From Chitinivorax sp. B (GTDB lineage Bacteria; Pseudomonadota; Gammaproteobacteria; Burkholderiales; SCOH01): DNA of 64,000 nucleotides. Numbering within the stretch: the stretch's first letter is position 1; every line of letters begins with the position of its first letter. This document shows, in pieces, positions 48,500 to 57,693 of the stretch. The notes under the pieces are model-generated. The model was not told the DNA's origin and ran no database searches. It was given only the letters and a program-made list of their open reading frames with translations. Location of the stretch: assembly GCF_005503445.1 (NCBI RefSeq), contig NZ_SCOH01000003.1, forward strand, positions 124,001 through 188,000. The letters are read 5' to 3'. Position numbers and translations under genes: made by a program.

Positions 48500-50159
48500 C
48501 TTCGGACATCACCCATGTACGAACCACACTAGCCACCAGTCGTGGGTCATTCTTAGCCAGATCCTTGGCCATTTGAAGATTGTCTGCATAGGTCGCCATT
48601 CTACTTGCCACTTCCGCCTCCTCCTCCGCTGCGGCGGCCTCAGCCTCAAGCGCAGCTGCTTCTTCTGGTGAACCAGGCTCATAATGCGGTACATGCGGCG
48701 CCGTTTCTGGCACGCGTGTCATGTACTTGATGGCAGGTCGAATCACACCGAAGATCAGGTACAACACCACCAAGGAAATCAGGGCGTTCTTGAAGATCTG
48801 TTGCCAGTTGGCCTGCGCTTCTTGCGTTAGACGTTCAACCAAGGTTGGCGGTTCAACATTGGCATCAGCAAAAGGGGCATTGACAACATTGATCGAGTCA
48901 CCACGCTGTTGGCTGTAACCCATCGCCTCCCGAACCAGGTTGTTGATCTGAGTCATTTCATTTGCAGGTCGGGCCTTGAAGGTCAGCTTGCCATCGGCAG
49001 CTTTCTCGCCTTTGTAATTGACCACAACAGCAGCAGACAGACGTTTGACATTGCCCAACGATTGCTTGACATGCTGTACGGTCTTATCGACCTCATAATT
49101 GATGGTCGATTCGCGATGGCTGGTGCCTTGCCCCGATGCGGCAGTACCAGTGGTGCCCTGACCGGGTTGGGCTGTAATCGGCGCAGTCGCATTGCCTGGT
49201 GGTTGATTCGAAAACGCTCCAGGCACCCCTGCAGCATTCTGCGGGCTGCCATTGACCGTCTCAACAGTCTGCTGACTTCGAATCGCCGACTTTTCGGGGG
49301 GCGAATTCGGTCGGAATGTTTCAGAGGTCTGTTCAGTCTCAGCAAAGTCCAGGTCCGCGGTCACCTCGGCCTTGGCATTGCCCTTACCAACAATCGGCTC
49401 CAGAATCGCCTCAATACGCTTGACGTAATCCCGTTCAATCTGCCGTACATAGCTGAGCTGCCGTGGGTCCAAACCACTGGAGTTGATCCCGTCCAGATTC
49501 TTGCTCAGCAAGTCTCCATTCTGATCCACCACAGTCACATTCTTGACCGGCATATCCGGTACGCTGCTGGAAATCAGATGCACCACCGCTGCGACCTGCG
49601 CCCCATCCAGCACCCGGCCCGGATGCAATGTCACCAATACAGAGGCCGAGGGCTTTTGCTGCTCGCGCAAAAAGACCGTTTGCCTGGGAATGGCCAAGTG
49701 TACACGGGCCGCCTGTACGGAAGACAAGGTTTCTATGGAGCGCGCCAGTTCACCTTCGATCGAACGCTGGTAATTGACTTGCTCGGCAAACTGACTGACA
49801 CCCAGTTTCTGGTTGTCCATCAACTCGAAGCCCACCGTACCGCCCTTAGGCAAACCCTGTGCGGCCAGTTTCAAGCGGGTGTCGTAAACCAATTCTGCGG
49901 GCACACTGACTGTCCCACCCGCTTCCAGCTTATAGGGGATATTGAGCTGTTGCAGGCTCTGGGTAATCGCACCGCCATCCTTATCAGAGACGTTGCTGAA
50001 CAGCACTTTGTAAGGCGCAGCCTGGGTCCACAATAGCGCGGCCACAATCAGGGCGATGGCGGTTGCCAAACCGACAATGACCGCGATCTTCTGATTGTTG
50101 GGTAGGCTGTTAAAGCGCTGCCGGATATTTTCTAGGAATTGCCGCAGGGCTTCTGGCAT
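48492..50159 (-). CDS. fliF: Flagellar MS-ring protein FliF
   Basis: A 555-residue protein that forms the MS ring in the inner membrane. The first helix (VGLATAIALIVAALLW, residues about 28-45) and a second near residue 450 (ALISLVVLYLIFGVIRPAI) flank the periplasmic ring-building domains, with YKVLFSNVSDKDGGAITQSL and PRQTVFLREQQKPSASVLV. A low-complexity stretch with NQPPGNATAPITAQPGQGTT lies between them. The acidic C-terminus would bind FliG. An alanine/glutamate-rich segment at about residues 505-525 is unusual but not disruptive. Confidence 0.96.
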   Translation of the reverse strand: MPEALRQFLENIRQRFNSLPNNQKIAVIVGLATAIALIVAALLWTQAAPYKVLFSNVSDKDGGAITQSLQQLNIPYKLEAGGTVSVPAELVYDTRLKLAAQGLPKGGTVGFELMDNQKLGVSQFAEQVNYQRSIEGELARSIETLSSVQAARVHLAIPRQTVFLREQQKPSASVLVTLHPGRVLDGAQVAAVVHLISSSVPDMPVKNVTVVDQNGDLLSKNLDGINSSGLDPRQLSYVRQIERDYVKRIEAILEPIVGKGNAKAEVTADLDFAETEQTSETFRPNSPPEKSAIRSQQTVETVNGSPQNAAGVPGAFSNQPPGNATAPITAQPGQGTTGTAASGQGTSHRESTINYEVDKTVQHVKQSLGNVKRLSAAVVVNYKGEKAADGKLTFKARPANEMTQINNLVREAMGYSQQRGDSINVVNAPFADANVEPPTLVERLTQEAQANWQQIFKNALISLVVLYLIFGVIRPAIKYMTRVPETAPHVPHYEPGSPEEAAALEAEAAAAEEEAEVASRMATYADNLQMAKDLAKNDPRLVASVVRTWVMSEDE

Positions 50160-50184
50160 CGGTTAACCTGCTGGTACAGGGTCT

Positions 50185-50508
50185 TTATACTTGGATGTTC
50201 ATTATTTCCTGGTAGGCGGACACCAGTTTATTGCGAACCTGAACCATGGTTTCGAACGAGAGGCTGGCCTTCTGCATCGCGATCATCACATCCTGCAGGT
50301 TGGTATCTGGATTACCCAACTCAAACTGTTGCTGCAGTTCGCGTGATTGCTGCTGGGCCTGACTGACCTGATCCAGACTGGATTTCAACAAGGCCGCGAA
50401 ATCGACCGGTTGCGCCGGGTCGTTGGCTGACGAAGCAATGCCTCCCGCCGCTTTCGCGGACATTGCACGTAACTCACCGAGCATGTTGTCGATTCCGTTG
50501 ATACTCAT
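50185..50508 (-). CDS. fliE: Flagellar hook-basal body protein FliE
   Basis: A 107-residue rod/junction protein linking the MS ring to the rod. It has the typical VDFAALLKSSLDQVSQAQQQ and the C-terminal DVMIAMQKASLSFETMVQVR. The start (ATGAGTATC at 50508) is preceded by GAGGAAG. It is the first gene of the fliEFGHIJ operon. Confidence 0.94.
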   Translation of the reverse strand: MSINGIDNMLGELRAMSAKAAGGIASSANDPAQPVDFAALLKSSLDQVSQAQQQSRELQQQFELGNPDTNLQDVMIAMQKASLSFETMVQVRNKLVSAYQEIMNIQV

Positions 50509-50528
50509 CTTCCTCGCCTCTTTCGGCG

Positions 50529-50571
50529 ATTATAGCCAAATTGGCTGCAAAAGTAAGTCAGCAGCCAATTT
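50529..50571 (-). promoter_or_regulatory. Hairpin and possible -10 box ahead of fliE
   Basis: An inverted repeat AAATTGGCTGC (50538-50548) / GCAGCCAATTT (50561-50571) lies between the flrC-like gene and fliE. Just after it on the minus strand is TATAAT (50529-50534), about 20 bases before the fliE start, without a good -35. The hairpin may terminate the upstream transcript while the box starts fliE. A sigma-54 -24/-12 site was looked for here and no full match was found. Confidence 0.45.
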
Positions 50572-50586
50572 TCCTGTTTTTCAAGC

Positions 50587-51942
50587 TCATACATCTTCGC
50601 CCTCTTCCCGAAACTGCTGCAATTTGTAACGCAAGGTACGCTCGCTGATACCCAACTTTTCTGCGGCTACCTTACGCACACCATTGGATGCCGCCAGAGT
50701 TTCCAGAATCAATCGTTTCTGATGGGCTCGCATATCCGCACCTTCCACTTCACCTCCGTCAGGTGAGATCGAGCTGAGTTCCGCATCGACAACGACCTTG
50801 CCAACGCGTTCGGGAAGCAGCAGGTGTTCCAGACTGATTGTACCGGTTGGCGATAGGATCAGCGCACGTTGCACCACGTTTTCCAGCTCTCGTACGTTAC
50901 CCGGCCAATCATGCTGCTGCAAGGCCTGTTCAGCTGTTTTATCGAAACATACCGACATCCGGTGATCACGAGCTGCGTAACGTTCCAACAGGTGTTTGGC
51001 CAGCGGTACAATATCGCGTGGACGTTGGCGCAAAGGCGGTATCACCAGTGGAAAGACGTTCAGCCGGTAGAAGAGATCTTCACGAAACCGATGGTTGGCA
51101 ACTTCAACTAGCATATCCCGATTACTGGTCGCCAGCACCCGAATATCCAGCTTGATCTGGCGAGTGCCACCTACACGCTCCAGCTGGCGCTCCTGCAGAA
51201 CACGTAATAATTTGGCCTGCAAAGCCAGCGGCATCTCGGAAATCTCATCCAGCAACAATGTACCACCCTCAGCCTGCTCAAACTTGCCGGCGTGGGCCTG
51301 GGCCGCACCTGTGAAGGCGCCCTTTTCATGACCAAACAGCGTGGATTCCAGCAACTGCTCGGGAATAGCTGCGCAATTGATTGCAACAAACGGCCCTTTG
51401 GCGCGGAGGGAATGTGCATGCAGATAACGCGCATACATCTCTTTACCCACGCCACTCTCACCGGACAGCATTACCGTTGCATCCGATGTCGCCACTCGCC
51501 TGGCCAAAGCCAGCAGTACGATGGACTTTGCGTCCTCCGCAATCAATCCGACTTCATCATCGCTACGAGAAGGCAGCATGAAGCGAGCCAGCTCAGACAA
51601 CAATGCAGTCGGTTCAAATGGTTTGAGCAGATAGTGCGCGGCGCCATCACGCATTGCTTGCACAGCCCGCTGGATATCACCATACGCCGTCATCAACAAA
51701 AATGGGACCTGCGGGTGTTGCCGCTTCACCGCCAGCAATAATTCGTAACCATCCATCGGGCGCATCTGTACATCAGATACGATCAATCCGATTGGCTCCC
51801 GGCCTAATATGGATAAAGCATCGCTACCATCTACCGCCGCACGGACCGTATAGCCAGATAACGTCAGCGTATCAAGCAATGCTTCGCGCAGTGCGTCATC
51901 ATCCTCCACGACCAGTACAGGCAAGGGTTTCATTGGTGTCAT
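50587..51942 (-). CDS. Sigma-54-dependent flagellar response regulator (FlrC/FleR-like)
   Basis: A 451-residue NtrC-family regulator. The receiver domain has VLVVEDDDALREALLDTL and the phosphoacceptor region LIVSDVQMRPMDG. The AAA+ domain has Walker A LSGESGVGKEMYARYLH, the sigma-54 contact loop KGAFTGAAQA and LLDEISEMPLALQAKLLRVL. The C-terminal Fis-type helix-turn-helix reads EKLGISERTLRYKLQQFRE. The ATG at 51942 is taken; a TTG at 51960 and an ATG at 51933 are in frame. It would drive sigma-54 flagellar promoters. The cognate kinase is probably the gene at 54995. Confidence 0.92.
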   Translation of the reverse strand: MTPMKPLPVLVVEDDDALREALLDTLTLSGYTVRAAVDGSDALSILGREPIGLIVSDVQMRPMDGYELLLAVKRQHPQVPFLLMTAYGDIQRAVQAMRDGAAHYLLKPFEPTALLSELARFMLPSRSDDEVGLIAEDAKSIVLLALARRVATSDATVMLSGESGVGKEMYARYLHAHSLRAKGPFVAINCAAIPEQLLESTLFGHEKGAFTGAAQAHAGKFEQAEGGTLLLDEISEMPLALQAKLLRVLQERQLERVGGTRQIKLDIRVLATSNRDMLVEVANHRFREDLFYRLNVFPLVIPPLRQRPRDIVPLAKHLLERYAARDHRMSVCFDKTAEQALQQHDWPGNVRELENVVQRALILSPTGTISLEHLLLPERVGKVVVDAELSSISPDGGEVEGADMRAHQKRLILETLAASNGVRKVAAEKLGISERTLRYKLQQFREEGEDV

Positions 51943-52007
51943 CGTATCGTCGCACCTCAAGGGCTGCGGAATCTAAGCCAGCAGCGCCTGGTTGGCAACT
52001 GGGGAAA

Positions 52008-52643
52008 TCAACCAGCAGGGCTGACTTGTGCTTTACTTTTACCCGCCAGATACGCGAGTACACGACCAGCCATTTCCTTCAATGGCACGACTTCATGCAC
52101 ACCACCAAGCGCAATGGCTTCCTTAGGCATACCGAACACCACGCAGGATGCTTCATCCTGCGCAAAGTTGTGCGCGCCAGCTTGACGCATTTCCAGCATA
52201 CAGGCAGCACCATCTTTGCCCATCCCGGTCAGGATGACGCCGACACAATTCTTCCCACCCAAGTTGGCTGCAGAGCGAAATAATACATCTACGGACGGGC
52301 GATGGCGATTGACGGGTGGGCCTTGATTCAGGTCACAAACATAGTGGGCTCCATGCCAACCCAACAACAAGTGGGAATGGCCAGGCGCAATGTATGCGAA
52401 ACCTGGGCGCACGACCTGCAGATGCTCTGCTTCGCGCACCGAAATCCGGCATAGGCCATCCAATCGCTCAGCAAATGACTTGGTAAACATCTGCGGCATA
52501 TGCTGCGCAATCAGAATCGGTGGTGAATCAGGTGGCATCGGCAACAGAAACTCTTTGATTGCTTCTGTCCCACCAGTCGATGCCCCCACGATAATCAACG
52601 GCTCGATACGTGGTGGCGTTATAGTGCGCCGAGGCAGCACCAC
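52008..52643 (-). CDS. Stand-alone CheB-type methylesterase domain protein
   Basis: A 211-residue protein consisting only of a CheB methylesterase domain. The catalytic triad is visible: Ser in [13 protein letters not shown], His in [16 protein letters not shown] and Asp in [11 protein letters not shown]. There is no N-terminal receiver, unlike normal CheB. The frame is open for 25 codons upstream of the GTG at 52643 but contains no ATG, GTG or TTG, so the GTG (or the next) must be used unless a rare start is involved. It probably removes methyl groups or deamidates chemoreceptors, or acts on another target tied to its neighbours. Confidence 0.82.
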   Translation of the reverse strand: MVLPRRTITPPRIEPLIIVGASTGGTEAIKEFLLPMPPDSPPILIAQHMPQMFTKSFAERLDGLCRISVREAEHLQVVRPGFAYIAPGHSHLLLGWHGAHYVCDLNQGPPVNRHRPSVDVLFRSAANLGGKNCVGVILTGMGKDGAACMLEMRQAGAHNFAQDEASCVVFGMPKEAIALGGVHEVVPLKEMAGRVLAYLAGKSKAQVSPAG

Positions 52644-52750
52644 ATCTGCACTGTGTGACGGGAGAACTTCGATGACAATCCCCTCAATATCTACGTGGCA
52701 GACCTCACCCAGCCAATTTCACGCAGCAACTAGGTTTTGTAGACACGGCT

Positions 52751-54454
52751 TCATGCCGCCCCAACCATACGTGGCACGAAATAGAGTACCACTTCATTAC
52801 CGGTTCCCGAGTATTGCATATATGACACCAACGATTTCACCAGTCGAATTCCGCGGCCATGGGTCAGGCGACTGGTTCCCTGGCTTTTCTCCAGTGAGGA
52901 AAAGTCAAAACCGGCGCCCGAATCCCGAATATGGATACGCAACGCCCGCTTACCCTGAATATCCACCTGCGACAATTCAAGCTCGATCTCGCCACGACTC
53001 AACATTTCCAAACGCTCCGAACGAATACGCAAATATTCGTCCATACCCGCTTCTGCCGTTTTCAATGCAGAGGGAACCTCCAACAAGCCATGATCAAGTG
53101 CGTTGTTGAACAGTTCTGACAGGATCAGGAAAATATCGGACAGTGCAGGCTTCAAATAATCGATCTGCTTCACAAACTCCATCAACAATGGGACGACACT
53201 GCAGCGCCTCAGTTCGTTGGGCCCCAGAGTCAGTGCAATCCGCCAATGCAGGTCAGTCGCCACACTGGAGTCGATGTCATTACGAATCGAGTAGGAGGCC
53301 GCCGGTTGCAACTCACCCGCAGCACAATGCACCATGGCCAGCGAAACATCATCATGAAAAGCTGTGCCTTGCATGAAGGTACCCAGATCAGACTGCAACT
53401 TGATAAATGCATCTTTACCGGGCGAAGTACGGAAGGCTTCAAAAATCGGCTCGATGCCAAACAGCCTGCCATCTTCACGGCGCGCCTCAATCAGACCATC
53501 AGAGCAAAAAAACAGCCACCCCTCATCGTCATAACTAATATGCGCCGTTGTTGCATTGAATTCATTGGTGGGCAGGATACCCAGCGGCAGGTGATGGGAT
53601 TTCCACCGTGCCCGTTCGTTACCACGAGAATCAAAGAACAGAATATCCGGCATACCACCATTCCAGACTTCGACCTGACGATTGACTGGATCAACCGAAG
53701 CAATCGACACCGCGACAAAGCGGCCAACTGGTAATACCTGACGGATCTTGCTATTGATTTCAGAGAGAATTTCAGGAACCGAAAACCCTTTTTCCGTCAT
53801 TGTATAAAAGGGTTGGGTAAGCGGCAGTACATTAAGCGCAGCTGTCAAACCATGACCGATGCCATCGGCCAGCATCACATAAAACCGATGCCCCGGCGTT
53901 CGGGCCGCGGCGATCAAATCACCGGACAGGCTTTCTGCTGGCGTAATCGAATAGGTCAGCGCCGGATCAGCCAAGCGATCGGCATTGACCATTTGTTCCA
54001 TCAGATGCCGGGCAACGCGTTTTTCTTCTTCGGCGCGCTCGTAGTAATCCGCCAGTTTGGCTGACTGCTCACGTACCTTTTGATGTAACTCGATAGAACG
54101 CTCGATGGCCTTGATCTTGGCTTCGAGAATACGGAAATTGATTGGCTTGAGCAGGTAATCGTCTGCACCCTGCTCAATTGCATCTGCCAGCCGATTTTCC
54201 TCGCCAATCGCAGTCACGAACACAATCGGAACCCACCGATCCCTGGCCAACGATTTGATGCGAGTGGCTGCCTCAGGCCCGTCCATGATGGGCATCATCA
54301 TATCCATCAGAACCATATCGGGCACTTCGGATACGAACAAATCGATAGCCTGTTGCCCGTCTCGTGCCAGTACGGTCTGATGCCCTAATGCAGTGACGAA
54401 CTTTTGCATCAGCAAAAGCATGATTTCTGCGTCATCTACAATCAGGATTTTCAT
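52751..54454 (-). CDS. HsbR-like response regulator with PP2C phosphatase and anti-sigma kinase domains
   Basis: A 567-residue protein with three parts. Residues 1-120 are a receiver with phosphoacceptor D51 (LMDMMMPIMDG), T81 and K103. Residues about 160-380 are a SpoIIE/RsbU-type PP2C phosphatase; SGDLIAAARTPG, LADGIGHGLTAALN, FFCSDGLIEAR and FHDDVSLAMV carry the metal-binding acids. The end is a HATPase (NNALDHGLLE, HIRDSGAGFDF, HGRGIRLVKS). The same three-domain order is found in Pseudomonas HsbR, a partner-switch regulator linking to motility. It would both phosphorylate and dephosphorylate the STAS protein encoded next to it. Exact outputs are inferred. Confidence 0.92.
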   Translation of the reverse strand: MKILIVDDAEIMLLLMQKFVTALGHQTVLARDGQQAIDLFVSEVPDMVLMDMMMPIMDGPEAATRIKSLARDRWVPIVFVTAIGEENRLADAIEQGADDYLLKPINFRILEAKIKAIERSIELHQKVREQSAKLADYYERAEEEKRVARHLMEQMVNADRLADPALTYSITPAESLSGDLIAAARTPGHRFYVMLADGIGHGLTAALNVLPLTQPFYTMTEKGFSVPEILSEINSKIRQVLPVGRFVAVSIASVDPVNRQVEVWNGGMPDILFFDSRGNERARWKSHHLPLGILPTNEFNATTAHISYDDEGWLFFCSDGLIEARREDGRLFGIEPIFEAFRTSPGKDAFIKLQSDLGTFMQGTAFHDDVSLAMVHCAAGELQPAASYSIRNDIDSSVATDLHWRIALTLGPNELRRCSVVPLLMEFVKQIDYLKPALSDIFLILSELFNNALDHGLLEVPSALKTAEAGMDEYLRIRSERLEMLSRGEIELELSQVDIQGKRALRIHIRDSGAGFDFSSLEKSQGTSRLTHGRGIRLVKSLVSYMQYSGTGNEVVLYFVPRMVGAA

Positions 54455-54475
54455 AATAGACGCGATTGGCTCTGA

Positions 54476-54781
54476 TCAGCGGATGGTGAATATCTTGCCG
54501 AAGCAGGCAATCTCAAGCACTTGGCGTACCGTATCCTTGCAATTTACCAAGGCCAGACTCTTATTTGCAGCATTGACCTTTTCTTTCACCAGCAGCAGCA
54601 TACCCAATGCTGAAGAATCCAGATAAGTCACACGCTGAAAATCAATCTGCACCTCGTTCACTTCCGGATTGGCAATGACGGTTTCGCAACACTGCCGAAA
54701 ATCGCGATGCGAATTGAAATCGAACTGGCCAGCCAGTATCACCTTCGCTACCTTGCCTTCGTATTCCACTTTAGGGCTCAT
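54476..54781 (-). CDS. HsbA-like STAS-domain anti-anti-sigma factor
   Basis: A 101-residue single STAS domain. It contains the target serine motif YLDSSALGMLLLVKEKV and FDFNSHRDFRQCCETVIANP. Proteins of this size act as anti-anti-sigma factors whose phosphorylated serine prevents binding to their partner. It is encoded just upstream of the HsbR-like gene with a 21-base gap, as in the Pseudomonas pair. In Pseudomonas, HsbA also binds the flagellar anti-sigma factor FlgM; whether that holds here is unknown. Confidence 0.9.
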   Translation of the reverse strand: MSPKVEYEGKVAKVILAGQFDFNSHRDFRQCCETVIANPEVNEVQIDFQRVTYLDSSALGMLLLVKEKVNAANKSLALVNCKDTVRQVLEIACFGKIFTIR

Positions 54782-54994
54782 TCATTCCACCTTAAGTATC
54801 AACCAGAGGCGCAACCTGTTGGGAGCCTCGAACACACAGCCTGTGCAGCGAGCGCTGATGACATTCCAGGCTCTTCACTCATTCCACGCGAAGCGGTCCA
54901 ACAATCAATCGCACAAGACGACATGCCGAATTCAGCTGCAACGAGTGTAAACAGTATGGTTTCCGAGTTGTCCTGATCCAATCAGCCCGACGGA

Positions 54995-56197
54995 TCAATT
55001 TGGTCGCGCTTGATTTCTATTAACAATAGCCACCGAGTCAACGAGTGGCAACTCAATTGCAAATCTCGTGCCCAAGCCAAGACGTGATTCTACCGTGATG
55101 TGGCCCCCATGCGCTTCCACTACCTGTTTGACAATTGCCAGCCCAAGCCCAGTACCATCTGTCCGGGTCGTGAAAAAAGGTTCGAACAAATGACCAAGCG
55201 TTTCTTCGGACATGCCACACCCGCCATCCGAGATCGTCACATGCAAGCTATTGGCAACACGTGCCTCCAGGCGTACCTGCTGTCCTGGCTGACAAGCGCG
55301 AATGGCATTATCCAGCAAATTCAACAATGCCCCCGACAGTGCCTGCCGATCGCATGTCAGCATAGCCCCTCCGACTGATTGATCCACCACAAATATCAGT
55401 TGGGCCAATGATGCTTGAGGCTCCATAACCTGATCGACCTCATCCAGCAATTCGGCCACGGCCACTTGCTCAGTACCCGCTACCGCTGCACCTTTGACGA
55501 AACGCAACATATCCTGAATCAAATGCTCCAGCACCCGCATTCGCTCAAGGGCTTTGTTTGAAAAACGCTTGCGATCTTCTTCAGCCAATGCTGGACGTGT
55601 CAGGTTGGCACAGTAAAGCATGGCTGTCGACAAGGGGGTACGCAATTGATGAGCCAACGCGGCCGACATTCTTCCCATCTCGACCAGACGTTGCTGTTTG
55701 GCCAGCTGTATACGCATCTGATACGGCTCGGATAGATCATGTAACAACACAATAAACCCGCCTGAGCCAGCCAGCCCGTTTTCAACGACATTCAGTATCC
55801 GATCATGCACGTCGCTCAAACGCCACTCGCCAGGTGTATCCAACGCAATCAGGCGTGTTGACAATAAGGCATCCCACGTCTGACCCATTACGTCACTACC
55901 CAGAATGCCATCGGCAGCCGCATTCAGGGCCACAATCCGGCGCCGATCATCCAACTCTACCACGCCAGCAGGTAGCGCCTGCATCAGTGCAACCAAACGC
56001 TCCGACAAGCTGGCCTTTTCTGCGTATTGCCGCTTCAGTTCGCCATTGGCAACACCCAACTCATCTGTCAACCGTTGCGCCTGCTGCTGCAGCTCGGCAT
56101 AAGAATCGGTCAATTGCCGAGAGGCCTCGGTAAACATCGCAAATGCTTGTTCCAACTCACTGCGATCCTGATCCATCGGTTGTGTTGTGATCGGCAT
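54995..56197 (-). CDS. Flagellar sensor histidine kinase (FlrB/FleS-like)
   Basis: A 400-residue soluble histidine kinase. A helical N-terminus with long coiled stretch (SYAELQQQAQRLTDELGVAN) is followed by a PAS-like domain at about residues 90-165. The HisKA domain reads MGRMSAALAHQLRTPLSTAM with the phospho-histidine, and the HATPase has LLNLLDNAIRACQPG, DGGCGMSEETLGHLF and GTGLGLAIVKQVVEAHGG. There is no membrane segment, as in FlrB/FleS. AAGG precedes the ATG. With the FlrC-like gene at 50587 it makes a flagellar two-component pair, although three unrelated genes separate them. Confidence 0.9.
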   Translation of the reverse strand: MPITTQPMDQDRSELEQAFAMFTEASRQLTDSYAELQQQAQRLTDELGVANGELKRQYAEKASLSERLVALMQALPAGVVELDDRRRIVALNAAADGILGSDVMGQTWDALLSTRLIALDTPGEWRLSDVHDRILNVVENGLAGSGGFIVLLHDLSEPYQMRIQLAKQQRLVEMGRMSAALAHQLRTPLSTAMLYCANLTRPALAEEDRKRFSNKALERMRVLEHLIQDMLRFVKGAAVAGTEQVAVAELLDEVDQVMEPQASLAQLIFVVDQSVGGAMLTCDRQALSGALLNLLDNAIRACQPGQQVRLEARVANSLHVTISDGGCGMSEETLGHLFEPFFTTRTDGTGLGLAIVKQVVEAHGGHITVESRLGLGTRFAIELPLVDSVAIVNRNQARPN

Positions 56198-56703
56198 AAC
56201 GGCATACCTTAAGAGTTAAGTCGGACGTACTGTTCGGTCTTACCCACACCTCCACCAGAAGCCCCATTGTCATGTCACGTATGCCTTGTTGACGACAAAC
56301 GCACCAAATGGAATATCGCTCAAAAGCTTTTGACAAAACAATGAAATTTCAATGTTTTCGATTCAGCCTGCAAAGCAGCGTGGCTTGCCAGTGGCGGTAT
56401 ACGCTCGAAGAACCGTATATCAAGGTGACATTCGCGCCAACACCGACTATACACAGTCTAGGCACGGTTCGCGCAGTAAGATCAAGGCGCATGGCTTGAT
56501 TCAGGTTGATGGTTTATAAATGAAGTGACATGCCGGAAAGAAAAGTTAAATAGTATTTAATGAAATTCTAATATAATTCTCGGCACGGCTACAGAACTTG
56601 ACCTACACTAAATGTAGCGATCCTGGCGGCGTGCCGAAAACGGTGGTAGCCAGCGAAATGCGCAAATTGCAACAATGCTGACGTTTATCTTGGAGTGACA
56701 ATC
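56198..56703. promoter_or_regulatory. Divergent control region between flagellar and chemotaxis genes
   Basis: No gene is supported in these 506 bases. It separates the leftward flagellar operon from the rightward cheV operon. A TATAAT lies at 56572-56577 for the rightward direction, without a good -35. CGGCACG (56581-56587) and CGTGCCG (56630-56636) form a distant inverted repeat around a smaller CTACA/TGTAG hairpin (56603-56617). A near-match to a sigma-28 -10, GCCGAAAA, occurs at 56633-56640, but its spacing from TAAA is wrong. Confidence 0.5.
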
Positions 56704-57654
56704 GTGTCAGATCTGCTGAAAAGCATTGACGCCCGTACCAAACTGGCTGGCACCAACAAGCTGGAAATCCTGTTGTTTACCCTTGGTCTGGATGAGCGGA
56801 CCAAGCGCCGTGAAAACTTTGGCATCAATGTGTTCAAGGTCCGTGAGGTCATGCGGACCCCCGAAATCACCCGTGCACCAGACATGCCTTCTGCAGTAGA
56901 AGGCATGGTCAGTCTGCGTGGTCAATTGGTGCCCGTTGTCGATCTTGCCAAATATTCCGGCGTACAGACATCAGCCAAACCGGAGATCATGATCGTAACC
57001 GAGTACAACGGCCATACTCAGGGTTTTCTGGTGGAAGCCGTTGACACCATTCTGCGCCTGGATTGGTCGTCAATGCGCGTGCCGCCGGAAATGCTGCAAC
57101 GTGAAATGGGTGGCTTGGTCACCGCCGTCACCGAGTTGGAAGGTGGCAAATTGATCATGATGATGGACGTCGAAAAAGTGCTAGCAGAAACATCGCCCCG
57201 CTCTGACGACGATATCCACATCAACACCATCAAGTCCCAGGAAGTCAAAGGCAAGACCGTGTTCTTTGCCGACGATTCGATGATAGCCCGCAAGCAGATT
57301 GCCAAAACGCTGGATGTCATGGGCATCCATCATATGTCAGCCATCAATGGCCGAAAGGCATGGGAAGAGCTGCAGAAGATTGCCAACAAGTGCGAAGCAA
57401 TGGGCGAACTGGTCTCCCTCAAAATTGATCTGATCCTGACCGACATTGAAATGCCGGAGATGGATGGCTATATGTTGACTAAGATGATCAAGTCAGACTC
57501 ACGTTTTCAGGGGATTCCCATCTTGATGCACTCGTCACTGTCGGGGCAATCCAACCAGAAATTGGGGCAATCAGTCGGGGTAGATGGCTATGTCACCAAG
57601 TTCGAACCACAAAAGCTGTCGGAAGCTGTCACCAAAATGCTCATCAGGGAATGA
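56704..57654 (+). CDS. cheV: Chemotaxis coupling protein CheV (first copy)
   Basis: A 316-residue fusion of a CheW domain (residues about 10-165, with INVFKVREVMRTPEITRAPD and GMVSLRGQLVPVVDLAKYSG) to a receiver (LILTDIEMPEMDGYMLTKMI). It couples receptors to CheA and can be phosphorylated by it. The start is the GTG at 56704, eight bases after TTGGAG; a GTG at 56695 overlaps that site. The insertion LDERTKRREN between the first two strands is absent from the second copy. First gene of the chemotaxis operon. Confidence 0.93.
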   Translation: MSDLLKSIDARTKLAGTNKLEILLFTLGLDERTKRRENFGINVFKVREVMRTPEITRAPDMPSAVEGMVSLRGQLVPVVDLAKYSGVQTSAKPEIMIVTEYNGHTQGFLVEAVDTILRLDWSSMRVPPEMLQREMGGLVTAVTELEGGKLIMMMDVEKVLAETSPRSDDDIHINTIKSQEVKGKTVFFADDSMIARKQIAKTLDVMGIHHMSAINGRKAWEELQKIANKCEAMGELVSLKIDLILTDIEMPEMDGYMLTKMIKSDSRFQGIPILMHSSLSGQSNQKLGQSVGVDGYVTKFEPQKLSEAVTKMLIRE

Positions 57655-57693
57655 CCAACCCGAGCCCACACACCGACAGACAAGGAACTGCCG

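Noticed and set aside
48909-50036. A 375-codon open frame on the plus strand opposite fliF
   Set aside because: It mirrors the codons of fliF and has no family motif or ribosome site; fliF is certain.
52641-52720. Idea that the CheB-like gene is the remnant of a full CheB broken by a frameshift
   Set aside because: The open stretch upstream does not resemble a receiver in the frame checked, and the preceding gene is a complete, unrelated protein. A true stand-alone domain is simpler.
54799-54981. A 60-codon minus-strand frame in the gap between the kinase and STAS genes
   Set aside because: It starts just after the kinase stop, but the peptide has no family resemblance, its ribosome site is poor, and its residue mix (Ser, Ala, Cys) looks random.
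56517-56640. Sigma-28 flagellar promoter ahead of cheV
   Set aside because: TAAA and GCCGAAAA strings occur, but their spacing (20 bases) does not fit the usual 15; another TAAA...GCCGGAAA pair has 11. No full match was found.
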